Shown: piece by piece, positions 1 through 8,852 of the stretch
Layout of the letters: the number at the start of each line of letters is the position of its first letter
Numbering within the stretch: position 1 is the stretch's first letter
From: an alpha proteobacterium SCGC AAA240-E13
GTDB lineage: Bacteria; Pseudomonadota; Alphaproteobacteria; Pelagibacterales; Pelagibacteraceae
Length of the DNA: 64,000 nucleotides
Direction of reading: 5' to 3'
NCBI GenBank assembly: GCA_000504625.1
Contig: AZHR01000002.1
Span: 1-64,000, forward strand
The notes under the pieces: model-generated
Database searches by the model: none
What the model was told of the DNA's origin: nothing
The model's input: the letters and a program-made list of their open reading frames with translations, nothing else
Translations under genes and position numbers: made by a program

Positions 1-1
1 A

Positions 2-781
2 AAAAACAGAAAAAAAGATTTGCTTGAACGTATTGAAAATGATCTTAATCTTAATGAAACAAACTTATTCAATGCTTCTAATTTGATTGGAAAAGATAAA
101 CTTCCTGATTCTTTAGAACAAGAAGAAAGTTTAGATGCAAAAGAGAGAGAGAGAGATAAACTTGGTTCAGTTAATCTAAGAGCTGATGAAGAAACGACTC
201 ACCATAAAGACGAAATTGATAAAATGAAAAAAGATCGAGAAGATCTAATCTCAGCAATAATTAAATTAAAAGCAAGTATTAATGAATTAAATCAAAAAGG
301 AAGAGAAAGATTGATTGAAGCGTTTGAAAAAGTAAATAGAAAATTTAACGAGGTATATACAAAATTATTTAATGGAGGAAATGCTAAGTTGGAGTTGGTA
401 GATTCAGATGACCCATTAGAAGCAGGACTGGAAATGTTAGTAAGTCCACCTGGTAAAAGATTACAATCAATAACACTTCTTTCTGGAGGTGAGCAGGCCT
501 TGACTGCCCTGTCATTAATTTTTGCAGTTTTTTTAACAAATCCAGCACCAATATGTGTATTAGATGAAGTTGATGCTCCATTAGATGATGCAAATGTTAC
601 AAGATTTTGCAATCTATTAGATCAATTAGTAAAAATAACTAGAACAAAATTTATTATTGTTACACATCATGCTTTAACCATGTCAAAAATGGGTAGATTA
701 TATGGTATAACAATGCCTGAAAAGGGAGTTAGTCAATTGGTTGCTGTTAATCTCCAAAAAGCGGAAGAATTAGTTGCATAA
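2..781 (+). CDS. smc: Chromosome segregation ATPase SMC, C-terminal part (cut by window edge)
   Basis: C-terminal portion of the SMC ATPase, which as a dimer organises and helps segregate the chromosome. The frame is already open at the left edge, so the N-terminal ATP-binding half and most of the coiled coil lie outside; the first TTG or ATG seen inside is not a real start. Visible are a charged coiled-coil end, then the head: ABC signature LLSGGEQAL, Walker B with D-loop ICVLDEVDAPLDDAN, and the H-loop IVTHH. The APLDDANV wording fits SMC better than RecN or SbcC. The F0 ATP synthase genes follow 10 bp downstream on the same strand. Confidence 0.93.
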   Translation, partial: KNRKKDLLERIENDLNLNETNLFNASNLIGKDKLPDSLEQEESLDAKERERDKLGSVNLRADEETTHHKDEIDKMKKDREDLISAIIKLKASINELNQKGRERLIEAFEKVNRKFNEVYTKLFNGGNAKLELVDSDDPLEAGLEMLVSPPGKRLQSITLLSGGEQALTALSLIFAVFLTNPAPICVLDEVDAPLDDANVTRFCNLLDQLVKITRTKFIIVTHHALTMSKMGRLYGITMPEKGVSQLVAVNLQKAEELVA

Positions 782-791
782 GTTTTCATAA

Positions 792-1076
792 ATGAAAAAA
801 GTTAAAGAATTAAGTGCTCGCCTAAAAATTGCAAAGAAAAAAGCTAATAAAAACTTCTTTTATAATTATAATAAGAATACTTCTAGTCTAGGTAAGGCTT
901 TAAAAATAAGCACTGAAATGATCGCTGCCGTTATTATTGGAACCATAATAGGGTTTATTTTGGACAATTCATTTGATAGTAAACCTTGGCTAACATTAAT
1001 ATTTTTTTTTGTAGGAGTAGCAGCTGGTATTTTAAATGTTGTTAGATTGGCAAAACAAATGCAAAAAATTGATTAA
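792..1076 (+). CDS. atpI: F0F1 ATP synthase subunit I (AtpI)
   Basis: Small inner-membrane protein of 94 aa at the head of the F0 gene set. A basic N-terminal stretch (residues 1-30) is followed by two hydrophobic segments at about 38-57 and 67-85 with conserved glycines. AtpI is thought to help assembly of the c-ring or Mg2+ supply; it is not a catalytic subunit. Its position directly before atpB is typical of alphaproteobacteria. The assignment rests on size, two-TM topology and context, since the family is weakly conserved. Confidence 0.8.
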   Translation: MKKVKELSARLKIAKKKANKNFFYNYNKNTSSLGKALKISTEMIAAVIIGTIIGFILDNSFDSKPWLTLIFFFVGVAAGILNVVRLAKQMQKID

Positions 1077-1099
1077 ACAGAAAGTTTGAAAAAATTAAC

Positions 1100-1834
1100 A
1101 TGGCAACAAATCCTATGCATCAGTTCAATGTTTATAGAATTGGCCCAGAAATTAGTCTTGGACATGTTGACATATCATTTACAAATGCAAGTTTATTTAT
1201 GATGATAAACGCATTAGTAATAATTAGTCTGTTTTTTGTTGGAACTAAGAGAAAGGCAATTATACCTACAAAGATTCAACTTCTCGCGGAACTTAGCTAT
1301 ACTTTTATATCTAGAATGATAAGTGATACCACCGGGCCAAAAGGAAAACCTTATTTCCCTTTTATTTTCAGTTTGTTTATGTTTATTTTGTTTAGCAACA
1401 TGCTCGGCATGTTACCTTATTCTTTTACAGTTACGAGTCATATCATTGTAACTTTTGCTTTAGCAGCTACTATTTTTATAGGGATTACGATTATTGGATT
1501 TATTAAGCATGGGTTAGGATACCTTAAATTGTTTATTCCCAGTGGTGTTCCTGTTGTTTTATTGCCTTTAATAATTATAATTGAGATTATATCATATCTA
1601 AGTAGACCTGTAAGTTTGTCTGTACGTCTATTTGCGAATATGATGGCTGGACACACAATGTTAAAAGTTTTTGGAGGCTTTGTAATAAGTCTTGGAATAA
1701 TAGGTGGTTGGTTACCACTTAGCTTTTCTGTTGCACTAACTGGTTTGGAAATTTTGGTTGCATTTCTTCAAGCATATGTTTTTGCAATTTTAACCTGCAT
1801 CTACTTAAATGATGCATTAAACTTAAATCATTAA
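1100..1834 (+). CDS. atpB: F0F1 ATP synthase subunit a
   Basis: Subunit a (244 aa) of the membrane F0 sector provides the proton half-channels at the rotor-stator interface. It is a multi-span membrane protein with the family signature SLSVRLFANMMAGH at residues 172-185; Arg176 is the essential arginine that faces the c-ring carboxylate. The C-terminal hydrophobic helix contains the usual LEILVAFLQAYVFAILT segment. It lies between atpI and atpE on the same strand with short spacers, so co-transcription is likely. F1 genes are not in the window, which agrees with the split F0/F1 operons of alphaproteobacteria. Confidence 0.97.
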   Translation: MATNPMHQFNVYRIGPEISLGHVDISFTNASLFMMINALVIISLFFVGTKRKAIIPTKIQLLAELSYTFISRMISDTTGPKGKPYFPFIFSLFMFILFSNMLGMLPYSFTVTSHIIVTFALAATIFIGITIIGFIKHGLGYLKLFIPSGVPVVLLPLIIIIEIISYLSRPVSLSVRLFANMMAGHTMLKVFGGFVISLGIIGGWLPLSFSVALTGLEILVAFLQAYVFAILTCIYLNDALNLNH

Positions 1835-1844
1835 ATTAAATAAT

Positions 1845-1852
1845 AAAGGAGG
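1845..1852 (+). promoter_or_regulatory. Strong Shine-Dalgarno of atpE
   Basis: AAAGGAGG lies 4 bases before the atpE ATG. Most genes in this window have weak or no visible Shine-Dalgarno sequence, so this near-perfect site stands out. It fits the need for many c subunits per ATP synthase; that link is inference. Confidence 0.8.
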
Positions 1853-1856
1853 AAAC

Positions 1857-2084
1857 ATGGAGTTAGAAGCAGCGAAAATGATAGGAGCTGGACTTGCAGC
1901 TATTGCATTAGCAGGAGCTGGGGTTGGTATAGGAATTATTTTTGGTAATTATTTATCAGGAGCTATGCGTAATCCCTCTGCCGCACAAAAACAATTTCCA
2001 AACTTACTTTTAGGCTTTGCTTTAGCGGAAGCTACTGGATTATTTGGATTGGTTGTTGCACTAATAATATTATTTGCATTTTAA
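1857..2084 (+). CDS. atpE: F0F1 ATP synthase subunit c
   Basis: Proteolipid subunit c, 75 aa, forms the rotor ring. It is a two-helix hairpin: a glycine/alanine-rich first helix (about residues 9-32), the polar loop MRNPSAAQKQFPN, and a second helix with the ion-binding carboxylate Glu58 in FALAEATG. The residue after Glu58 is Ala and the usual sodium-coordinating polar residues are absent, so proton coupling is expected. It is preceded by the strongest ribosome binding site of the operon. Length and loop match the family. Confidence 0.97.
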   Translation: MELEAAKMIGAGLAAIALAGAGVGIGIIFGNYLSGAMRNPSAAQKQFPNLLLGFALAEATGLFGLVVALIILFAF

Positions 2085-2094
2085 GTTTCAATTG

Positions 2095-2673
2095 ATGGTT
2101 CAAAATTACTTAAAATTTGTTGGATTTTTTACTTTTTTATCGAGTAAATGCTTTGGAGATGAGGTAGGTATGCCTCAACTTAATCCAGATTATTGGATAT
2201 CTCAAATTTTTTGGCTAGCACTGATTTTTGGTATCTTATATGTAATTTTATGGAGAGCAATATTACCTAAAATTAATGAAAATCTAGAAAATAGAAAATC
2301 TCAAATTTTATCTGATTTGGACGAAGCTCAAGAATTCAAAGATCAGTCTGAAAAAAAACTCCTCGATTACAATAAAATTATTTATCAAGCAAAACAGGAA
2401 GCAAAAAAAATTCTTGAAGAGGCAAGAAAAAAAATCAATCATGATATTAAAAATAAAAAGAATATGTTTGATTTAGAAATTGATAAAGAAATTGAAAATG
2501 CAGAAAAAGAAATTAAAATGCTAAAATTATCTTCAATAAAAGACATTAATAAAATCGCTATTGAAACATCTTCAGATATTATAAAAAACATAATGGGTAC
2601 AGAAGTTAATGTAAGTAGCGTTTTAGCAATCGTTGAAGATGTATCAAAAAAGGAAATTATAAAACATATATGA
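2095..2673 (+). CDS. atpF': F0F1 ATP synthase subunit b' (peripheral stalk)
   Basis: One of two b-type stalk subunits, as in other alphaproteobacteria and phototrophs. The protein has one membrane helix after the conserved GMPQLNPDYWISQIFW stretch, then a long charged coiled coil. Start choice is uncertain: an in-frame ATG at 2074 overlaps atpE, the ATG at 2095 is chosen, and 2170 would begin at MPQLNP. Related b' proteins carry an N-terminal extension before the GMPQL motif, which favours the longer form. It overlaps atpF by 4 bases. Confidence 0.9.
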   Translation: MVQNYLKFVGFFTFLSSKCFGDEVGMPQLNPDYWISQIFWLALIFGILYVILWRAILPKINENLENRKSQILSDLDEAQEFKDQSEKKLLDYNKIIYQAKQEAKKILEEARKKINHDIKNKKNMFDLEIDKEIENAEKEIKMLKLSSIKDINKIAIETSSDIIKNIMGTEVNVSSVLAIVEDVSKKEIIKHI

Positions 2674-3164
2674 TTGATGCAACATTTTGGGTAGCTATTG
2701 CTTTTATAATATTTATTCTAGGACTAGTTTATTTTAAAGTTCCTCAAAAAATTAATACTTTAATAAATAGTGCCATAGAAAATATAAAGAATGAATTAAA
2801 TGAGGCTGAAAAATTAAAAAAAGAGTCAAAAAATTTGTTAAACGAAAGTCAGGAAAAATTTGACAATGCTCAGAAAGATAATGAAAAAATAATTAAAAAT
2901 GCGCGAGAAGAAAGCGAAAAACTTATTATAGAAATGAACAATAAATTTTTTCAAATCTGTGAGAACAAAAAAAAAATTATCGAGCAAAAAATTACACAAA
3001 TGAAACAGGATGCAATTAAAAATATAAAGAACACTTCTGTAAAAATTGCAATGGAGTCGGTTAAAAAATTAATAAAAACATCAGTTAATAAATCAAAACT
3101 AGACACCTTCTTTGAAGAAAATCTTGACCAAGCTAAAAAAACCCTTAAAAAAACTAGAGCTTAG
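2670..3164 (+). CDS. atpF: F0F1 ATP synthase subunit b
   Basis: Second peripheral-stalk subunit (164 aa). One N-terminal membrane helix (residues 4-21) is followed by a Lys/Glu-rich coiled coil to the end, as in subunit b. It starts inside the stop of the b' gene (ATGA overlap), which suggests translational coupling and heterodimer formation with b'. It is the last gene of the F0 set. The next 159 bp hold no convincing gene, only A/T-rich sequence before thrB. Confidence 0.93.
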   Translation: MIDATFWVAIAFIIFILGLVYFKVPQKINTLINSAIENIKNELNEAEKLKKESKNLLNESQEKFDNAQKDNEKIIKNAREESEKLIIEMNNKFFQICENKKKIIEQKITQMKQDAIKNIKNTSVKIAMESVKKLIKTSVNKSKLDTFFEENLDQAKKTLKKTRA

Positions 3165-3323
3165 AATATTTTAAGCATATATTGTAAGAGTAACTAATAA
3201 AAACATATGAATAATAAAATTATAACTTATCTAAAAGTACCTAAGGTTTATTGCACTAAAATTAATTAAAAGAAAATTGACTATTCAAAATTCCAAAAAA
3301 TTAGCATAGAAAAATATACATAA

Positions 3324-4292
3324 ATGGCCGTATATACAAAAGTATCAAAAGATGAAATAAATGATTTTTTCAAAAATTATAAATTAGGAAAAGTTATAAA
3401 ATTCTTTGGCATCAAAGAAGGTATTGAAAATACAAATTATTTAATTCAAACAAAAAAAAGTAAATTTATCCTCACAATATACGAAAAGAGAGTTAATACA
3501 AAAGATCTTCCTTTTTTTTTAGAATTAATGACTAATTTATATAATTCAAAATTTAAATGTCCAAAACCTATTGTTAATAAAAATGGAAATTATATTTCTG
3601 AAATTTCGGGAAAAAAGACTGCAGTAGTATCATTTCTTGAAGGTTCAGCAAAAAAAAATTTAAATCCAGACAATTGTTATTATATAGGTGTAGAAACTGC
3701 AAAACTTCATAAAATTACAAAAAATCTTTCATTAAGAAGACAAAATAGTTTATCTTTAAATTCTTGGTCAGAATTGTTTAGCCGAGTAGAAAACGATTGT
3801 TCAAAAATCCATAAAAATCTACCTGAAATAATAAAAAAAAGTTTAAGAGAAATAAAAAAAAATTGGCCAACAAAATTACCTTCAGGAATAATACATGCAG
3901 ATTTATTCCCGGATAATATTTTTTTTAAAAACGAAAAAATTACAGGAATAATTGATTTTTATTTTTCTTGTTATGATTTTTACTGTTTTGAAATAGCTAT
4001 TTGTTTGAATGCCTTATGCTTTGATGGAGTAAAGGAAAATTTAAGTTTTAATGTAACTAAAGCAAAAAAATTTATAAAGGGCTATACAAGTGTGAGGAAA
4101 CTAAATGATGATGAAAAAAAACATCTAAAAGTTTTAGCACAAGGAGCATCTATGAGATTTTTGTTAACGCGTGTATTTGATTATTTGAATCTAAGCAAAG
4201 GTGCTCTTTTAACCGTAAAAGATCCAATAGAATATCTAAAAAGACTTGAATTTCACAATAGTGTAAAAAGTTTTGAGGATTATTGTATTTAA
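3324..4292 (+). CDS. thrB: Homoserine kinase (ThrB, APH-type)
   Basis: Phosphorylates homoserine to O-phosphohomoserine for threonine synthesis. This is the aminoglycoside-phosphotransferase-fold ThrB of alphaproteobacteria, not the GHMP-type enzyme of E. coli. Visible are the N-terminal nucleotide-binding lobe (EGIENTNYLI, then KFILTIYEKR), the catalytic loop IIHADLFPDNIFF and the metal-binding IIDFYFSC. Length (322 aa) is usual for the family. Three bases separate it from rnhA, and the partner gene thrC lies just beyond on the opposite strand, so two threonine steps are clustered. Confidence 0.92.
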   Translation: MAVYTKVSKDEINDFFKNYKLGKVIKFFGIKEGIENTNYLIQTKKSKFILTIYEKRVNTKDLPFFLELMTNLYNSKFKCPKPIVNKNGNYISEISGKKTAVVSFLEGSAKKNLNPDNCYYIGVETAKLHKITKNLSLRRQNSLSLNSWSELFSRVENDCSKIHKNLPEIIKKSLREIKKNWPTKLPSGIIHADLFPDNIFFKNEKITGIIDFYFSCYDFYCFEIAICLNALCFDGVKENLSFNVTKAKKFIKGYTSVRKLNDDEKKHLKVLAQGASMRFLLTRVFDYLNLSKGALLTVKDPIEYLKRLEFHNSVKSFEDYCI

Positions 4293-4294
4293 AT

Positions 4295-4717
4295 ATGATT
4301 AAAATTTATACAGATGGATCTTGTTTAGGCAATCCCGGACCTGGTGGTTGGGCAGCAATTATAATTAATGAAACAAAACAAGATAGTATTTCAGGAAGAA
4401 TGAAAAATACAACCAATAATCAAATGGAACTCATGGCTCCAATTAAGGCTCTAGAACTTTTTACTAAAAAAAAAAAAATCAAAATTTTTACAGATTCAGT
4501 TTATGTTAAAGATGGAATTACCATTTGGATAAAAATTTGGGAAAAAAACAATTGGAAAACATCTAAAAAAAAACAAGTTAAAAATATAGAATTATGGAAA
4601 AAATTAAATAACCTAGCCAATTTTCATAGTATTGAATGGAAGTGGATAAAAGCTCACGCTAATGATGCTCTTAATATATTGGCTGACAAATTGGCCAAGG
4701 AAGCGGCCTCAAGCTAA
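4295..4717 (+). CDS. rnhA: Ribonuclease HI
   Basis: Degrades the RNA strand of RNA:DNA hybrids. The 140-aa protein keeps the four catalytic carboxylates: Asp in YTDGSCLGNPGPGG, Glu in NNQMELMAP, Asp in FTDSVYVKDGI and the C-terminal Asp in NILADKLA. The ATG at 4295 puts MIKIYTDGS at the N-terminus as in other RNases HI; an in-frame TTG 12 bases upstream overlaps thrB and is less likely. The 3' end overlaps that of thrC (opposite strand) by 9 bp. Confidence 0.95.
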   Translation: MIKIYTDGSCLGNPGPGGWAAIIINETKQDSISGRMKNTTNNQMELMAPIKALELFTKKKKIKIFTDSVYVKDGITIWIKIWEKNNWKTSKKKQVKNIELWKKLNNLANFHSIEWKWIKAHANDALNILADKLAKEAASS

Positions 4718-6088
4718 ATGTTTAATAAATTTTTTAATCATTTCTAGATTATTCGGAAGAATTTGAAATTTTTCTTTTTTTTCCATAGTATTTTTAAGTT
4801 TTGCAGGTAATTCGGGATATCTACCTGTGACTTCTTTTATCGTTTCAGGAAATTTACATGGATGTGCAGTAGATAAAATTATATTGATTTCATCATTTGA
4901 AATTTTACTAAGAACGCCTATGCCTACAGCAGTATGGGGATCAATAAGAAAATTATAATTATCACTTATTTTTTTAATAGTATTTTTTGTTTCTTCTTCA
5001 GATAAGCTTTCTGATATAAAGTCTTCTTTAATAATATTTAATTGTTCACTAGTTAATCGAAACTCGTTTTTTTTTTTCAACTCTTCCATTGTTTTTATTG
5101 TGGCTTGATCATCATTTGAATTAATATAAAAAATCAATCTTTCAAAATTACTAGCTACTTGAATATCCATACTTGGTGAAATAGTTTGAAAAACTTCTTT
5201 TGGTTTATAGATACCAGTACTAATTGCTCTTTTTAAAATATCATTTTTGTTTGTTGCAACTATAAGTTTATTAATTGGTAAACCCATTTTTTTTGCTACA
5301 TAGCCTGCAAAAACATCTCCAAAATTTCCGGTAGGAACAGAAAAATTTATTTTTTTAGTACCATTATTTATTTTAAAAAAACTATAAAAATAATATACAA
5401 CTTGAACAATTATTCTTGCCCAATTAATTGAATTTACTCCCGACATGTTGATTTCGTTATTAAATAATTTATCAGCAAACATCAATTTTACTAAGTTTTG
5501 ACAATCATCAAAGTTTCCTTCTATTGCCAAATTAAATACATTACTTTCTGTAACCGTTGTCATTAGTTTTCTCTGTATTTTTGAAATTCTATTATGAGGA
5601 TGAAGAACAAAAATATTTATATTACTTCTACCTTTTAATGCACTTATTGCAGCTGCACCCGTATCACCAGAAGTTGCCACTACTATATTGATAATTTTAT
5701 TTTCATCACTTAGAATTTTTTCATACATATTACCAATTACTTGCATTGCAATATCTTTAAAGGCTAAAGTGGGTCCATAGAATAATTCTAGTAAAATAAT
5801 ATTTTTTAGTTTCTTAATATTAACTACATTTTTAGTTCTAAACCCTTTATAAGATCTTTGAACTAAATTTTTTATTTCATTTTTATTAAATTCATCAGAA
5901 CAAAAATTTAAAATAATTTTAGCTGCAAGTTGTTCGTAGGAAAGTTCCTTTAAACTTTTTAAATCTTTAGAAGAATAAATTGGAATTTTTTTAGGAATAT
6001 AAAGTCCTCCTTCGGAAGAAAGTCCATTCAAAAAAACCTCTTTAAAAGAAAAGTTAAGTTTTACATTTCTTGTACTAACATATTGCAT
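4709..6088 (-). CDS. thrC: Threonine synthase
   Basis: PLP enzyme converting O-phosphohomoserine to threonine. The 459-aa protein begins with MQYVSTRN, as in the long ThrC type. It contains the PLP-lysine motif GPTLAFKDIA and the phosphate-binding ATSGDTGAAAISAL segment, plus SVPTGNFGDVFAGY downstream. Convergent with rnhA; the 62 bases upstream separate it from the cytochrome oxidase operon on the same strand. Confidence 0.96.
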   Translation of the reverse strand: MQYVSTRNVKLNFSFKEVFLNGLSSEGGLYIPKKIPIYSSKDLKSLKELSYEQLAAKIILNFCSDEFNKNEIKNLVQRSYKGFRTKNVVNIKKLKNIILLELFYGPTLAFKDIAMQVIGNMYEKILSDENKIINIVVATSGDTGAAAISALKGRSNINIFVLHPHNRISKIQRKLMTTVTESNVFNLAIEGNFDDCQNLVKLMFADKLFNNEINMSGVNSINWARIIVQVVYYFYSFFKINNGTKKINFSVPTGNFGDVFAGYVAKKMGLPINKLIVATNKNDILKRAISTGIYKPKEVFQTISPSMDIQVASNFERLIFYINSNDDQATIKTMEELKKKNEFRLTSEQLNIIKEDFISESLSEEETKNTIKKISDNYNFLIDPHTAVGIGVLSKISNDEINIILSTAHPCKFPETIKEVTGRYPELPAKLKNTMEKKEKFQILPNNLEMIKKFIKHLA

Positions 6089-6150
6089 AGCTTTTATTAG
6101 TATAGAATAGAGTTCTTAGCTAGTCCTAAGCATAAAATTTTAATTATAAT

Positions 6151-6339
6151 TTATTTTTTCTCAGAAATTCGTTTATTATTTTTGAAATATTTTTTCCAGA
6201 TCCAATTTGCAACACCTAGTAAAATTAATGAAAAAACTATGATTAACAGCGCAATTTGGCCCCCAGAACGGTCGGAAACACAAACGGCACACATTGAAAG
6301 TAATGTATCTGTCTGAAGTTTTATTGTTTCTTCAATCAT
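6151..6339 (-). CDS. Small CxxC membrane protein at the end of the cytochrome oxidase operon
   Basis: A 62-aa protein I do not recognise. It starts with MIEETIKLQ (ATG at 6339; a TTG six bases earlier is possible). It has a CAVC motif at about residues 17-20, the polar stretch VSDRSGGQ, one membrane helix (about residues 29-48) and a basic tail. It lies 2 bases after the ctaG stop and is the last gene of the operon, so co-transcription is likely. The Cys pair next to a copper-assembly gene suggests a metal or heme role, but this is inference only. Confidence 0.6.
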   Translation of the reverse strand: MIEETIKLQTDTLLSMCAVCVSDRSGGQIALLIIVFSLILLGVANWIWKKYFKNNKRISEKK

Positions 6340-6341
6340 AT

Positions 6342-6842
6342 TCAATTTTTGGTCTCTTTATAATTATTACTATCAAAAAAAGTAAATTGCATGATAGCTT
6401 TTTTGATTGACTTTATCTTGTTATCTTTTGTCACTTTCGGATCTATCATAATAGTTAAACTGTATCTGTCTTTTTCTCCAGCTTTTAAAGTTTTAATCTC
6501 ATAACAAAAGCATTTTATTTTGCTAATATAAGGTTTTAATTCTTTTGGATAATAGTTAAAACTAGCTATTCCTGAAGTTTTTCTATCACTTAAATTTTTT
6601 ACTATATATTCAACATTTGTAACCTCCCCCACTTTTATTTCCATTGGTGAAGTAACGGGTTCAAATTTCCAAGGTAGATTTTTATGAGTGCTTGTAATTA
6701 ATTCAAATTTTATTGTATTAAAATCTAAAGCTACTTTTTTTTTATTATTGAATATAAATAATACTATAAAAAAAAAAATTATAATTAATATAATAATATA
6801 ATAAAATAATGGCGAAGATTTTTTTTTAATTATTTGGTCCAT
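6342..6842 (-). CDS. ctaG: Cytochrome c oxidase assembly protein CtaG (Cox11)
   Basis: Copper chaperone thought to deliver Cu to the CuB site of subunit I. It has one N-terminal membrane helix (residues 12-30) and a periplasmic domain with the Cox11 copper motif CFC within KIKCFCYEIKTL, followed by a short IMIDP segment typical of the fold. Length of 166 aa is slightly short but normal for compact versions. It sits after ctaB in the oxidase operon, as in many alphaproteobacteria. Confidence 0.9.
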   Translation of the reverse strand: MDQIIKKKSSPLFYYIIILIIIFFFIVLFIFNNKKKVALDFNTIKFELITSTHKNLPWKFEPVTSPMEIKVGEVTNVEYIVKNLSDRKTSGIASFNYYPKELKPYISKIKCFCYEIKTLKAGEKDRYSLTIMIDPKVTKDNKIKSIKKAIMQFTFFDSNNYKETKN

Positions 6843-6860
6843 AAATAAGTTACTAATTTT

Positions 6861-7772
6861 TTATATAATGACGTCCAATAAAATAGAAACAAAAATCATA
6901 AAAAGAAATAAAATTGAATATCCAAATATTTGTTTAGCTATCTTCTTTTCTAAATAAGATTCTTTTACCCTAAACAATTTGTAACATATATATATATAAT
7001 AGGTTCCTAAAATTCCTGAAATTAACAAATATATAATTCCAAAATAATTTAAAAAAAATGGCAATAAAATAATTGGAAACAAAAGTACCGCATAAACAAA
7101 AATATTTAATTTTGTTGTTTTAACTCCAGAAGTTACCGGGAGCATTGGTATTTTTGCACTTATATAATCATCGGTTTTATAAAGGCTTAGTGCCCAAAAG
7201 TGTGATGGTGTCCAAATAAAAATTATTAAAAACAATATAATTGGTTCAAATGATATATTTCCAGTCGCAATAGCCCAACCAATCACTGGTGGTAAGGCAC
7301 CTGCTGCTCCACCAATAACGATATTTTGTGCAGTTTTTGGTTTTAGCCAAATTGTATAAATTAAAACATAAAATAAAATTGTAATTGCTAATATTAATGT
7401 AGCAACTAAGTTTGAAAAAAAATATAAAGCAACTATAGAAATAATTGATGCTGAAATTCCAAAGATCAAAGCCTGTTTTTTTGTAACCTTTCCTGTCGGT
7501 ATTGGTCTAAGACACGTCCTGCTCATCATTGAATCCAGATCTGCCTCATACCACATATTTAATGCACCAGCTGCACCTGAACCTAAAGCTACTGCAAGAA
7601 TAGAAAAGATTGCATTCAATAAATTTACTTTTATTGGTGCAATCAATAGACCTACTACACAAGTAAAAATTACCAATGACATTACTCGAGGCTTCATAAG
7701 ATTAAACAAAGCCTTTAGATAACTAAAAAAATCTAACTTCAGCGTTTCTGATTTAGCACTAGTATTAAGCAA
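6861..7772 (-). CDS. ctaB: Protoheme IX farnesyltransferase (heme O synthase)
   Basis: UbiA-superfamily membrane enzyme that farnesylates heme b to heme O, the precursor of heme A. The 303-aa multi-span protein has the first Asp-rich motif NMWYEADLDSMMSRT followed by RPIPTGK, and the second motif region YKTDDYISAKIPMLP. The location between oxidase subunit IV and ctaG supports the CtaB/CyoE assignment over UbiA, which is present separately at 17.3 kb. Confidence 0.95.
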   Translation of the reverse strand: MLNTSAKSETLKLDFFSYLKALFNLMKPRVMSLVIFTCVVGLLIAPIKVNLLNAIFSILAVALGSGAAGALNMWYEADLDSMMSRTCLRPIPTGKVTKKQALIFGISASIISIVALYFFSNLVATLILAITILFYVLIYTIWLKPKTAQNIVIGGAAGALPPVIGWAIATGNISFEPIILFLIIFIWTPSHFWALSLYKTDDYISAKIPMLPVTSGVKTTKLNIFVYAVLLFPIILLPFFLNYFGIIYLLISGILGTYYIYICYKLFRVKESYLEKKIAKQIFGYSILFLFMIFVSILLDVII

Positions 7773-7791
7773 TTGATTTCCTAAAAGTTAT

Positions 7792-8127
7792 TTAACTTCC
7801 TAAAACGAAATAAAAAAATCGTGTGAAAACAGTATATTTTGATTCTGCAACCATTAGTCCAACAAAAGTTGCTATTGCAGTCATTGGCCAAAGCAGAACA
7901 TTTACAAGTGTATAGCGTTCCCAAAATAAATGCATAAAGAATGCCATAATTAAACCTGCTTTTAAAAACATGAATGTTAAGATTAGAGTCCATCTTAATA
8001 AGCCTTCAAATTGTAACCAATCAACCATGTATGAAAAAAAACTAAGAACAAATAATAGTCCCCAAATCCAAAGGTAAATGCCTAATTTATGTGTTGTTGC
8101 TTGTTCCTTTTTAATATTTTCTACCAT
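7792..8127 (-). CDS. Cytochrome c oxidase subunit IV (bacterial small subunit)
   Basis: Small three-helix membrane protein (111 aa from the ATG at 8127). It resembles the subunit IV/CyoD-type proteins of heme-copper oxidases: MKLF-like helix pairs and the signature FLKAGLIMAFFMHLFWE in the middle helix. The longer in-frame start would overlap the subunit III gene by 37 bases and is rejected because MVENIKKEQ gives the usual short hydrophilic N-terminus. It lies 8 bp after the second subunit III gene. Confidence 0.8.
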   Translation of the reverse strand: MVENIKKEQATTHKLGIYLWIWGLLFVLSFFSYMVDWLQFEGLLRWTLILTFMFLKAGLIMAFFMHLFWERYTLVNVLLWPMTAIATFVGLMVAESKYTVFTRFFYFVLGS

Positions 8128-8135
8128 TTTCAATC

Positions 8136-8843
8136 CTACCACAAATAAAAGAATGCAAAAATAAATACCCAAACTAAATCAACAAAGTGCCAATAAAGTC
8201 CTAAGATTTCTATTGCCACATAATCAGATTTCATAGAGGTAAAATAACCTCTTTTTCCACTATCAAAATCGCCCCTGAAAACTTTTCTTGAAAAAATAAA
8301 AAGAAAAATTACTCCAATGGAAACGTGTGTTCCATGAAAGCCTGTTATCATAAAAAAGAAGGAACCAAATTGAGGAGCCCCGAAAGGATTACTCCAAGGA
8401 CGGATTCCTTCGTGAAAAATTAACTTGGACCACTCAAACGCCTGCATACCAACAAAGGTGAGTCCACCAAGTGCTGTTAATAATAAAAATGTCCCACATA
8501 ATTTACGATTTTTTTCGTAACCATATTTAACAGCCATGGCCATGGTTCCACTGCTTGTAATTAAAACAAAAGTCATAATTGCAATCAATAATAAAGGAAC
8601 AGGTACGCCCATAAAATCTAATGCAAAAACTTTGCTTGGATTTGGCCAAGGTAAGACTGTTGATCCACGACCCGTCATGTAAGAAAGTAAGAAACAACTA
8701 AAAATAAATGTATCACTTAACAAGAAAATCCACATCATCGCTTTGCCCCAATTAACTCCTTTGAACGCAGTTTGATCTGAATTTAAATCACTCGGTATAC
8801 TTTTCCATCCTCTTGGAAGTTTTTTTAAAGCAGCTTGATCCAT
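8136..8843 (-). CDS. Cytochrome c oxidase subunit III, second copy
   Basis: Subunit III-type protein of 235 aa with about seven hydrophobic segments. Diagnostic parts are the Glu-containing QAFEWSKLI, the TGFHGTHVSIGVIFL stretch and the C-terminal YWHFVDLVWVFIF. The last two are the classic COX3 motifs. It follows another subunit III-like gene, so the operon encodes two paralogues; they may form two halves of the subunit III site or alternate. It begins 9 bp after the upstream gene. Confidence 0.9.
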   Translation of the reverse strand: MDQAALKKLPRGWKSIPSDLNSDQTAFKGVNWGKAMMWIFLLSDTFIFSCFLLSYMTGRGSTVLPWPNPSKVFALDFMGVPVPLLLIAIMTFVLITSSGTMAMAVKYGYEKNRKLCGTFLLLTALGGLTFVGMQAFEWSKLIFHEGIRPWSNPFGAPQFGSFFFMITGFHGTHVSIGVIFLFIFSRKVFRGDFDSGKRGYFTSMKSDYVAIEILGLYWHFVDLVWVFIFAFFYLW

Positions 8844-8852
8844 TTTTTTCCT

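Noticed and set aside
3207..3269. 20-codon ORF (MNNKIITYLKVPKVYCTKIN) in the gap before thrB, where ispH lies in other alphaproteobacteria
   Set aside because: No IspH motif is present and the ORF is short in A/T-rich sequence, so it is not supported as a gene or a remnant.
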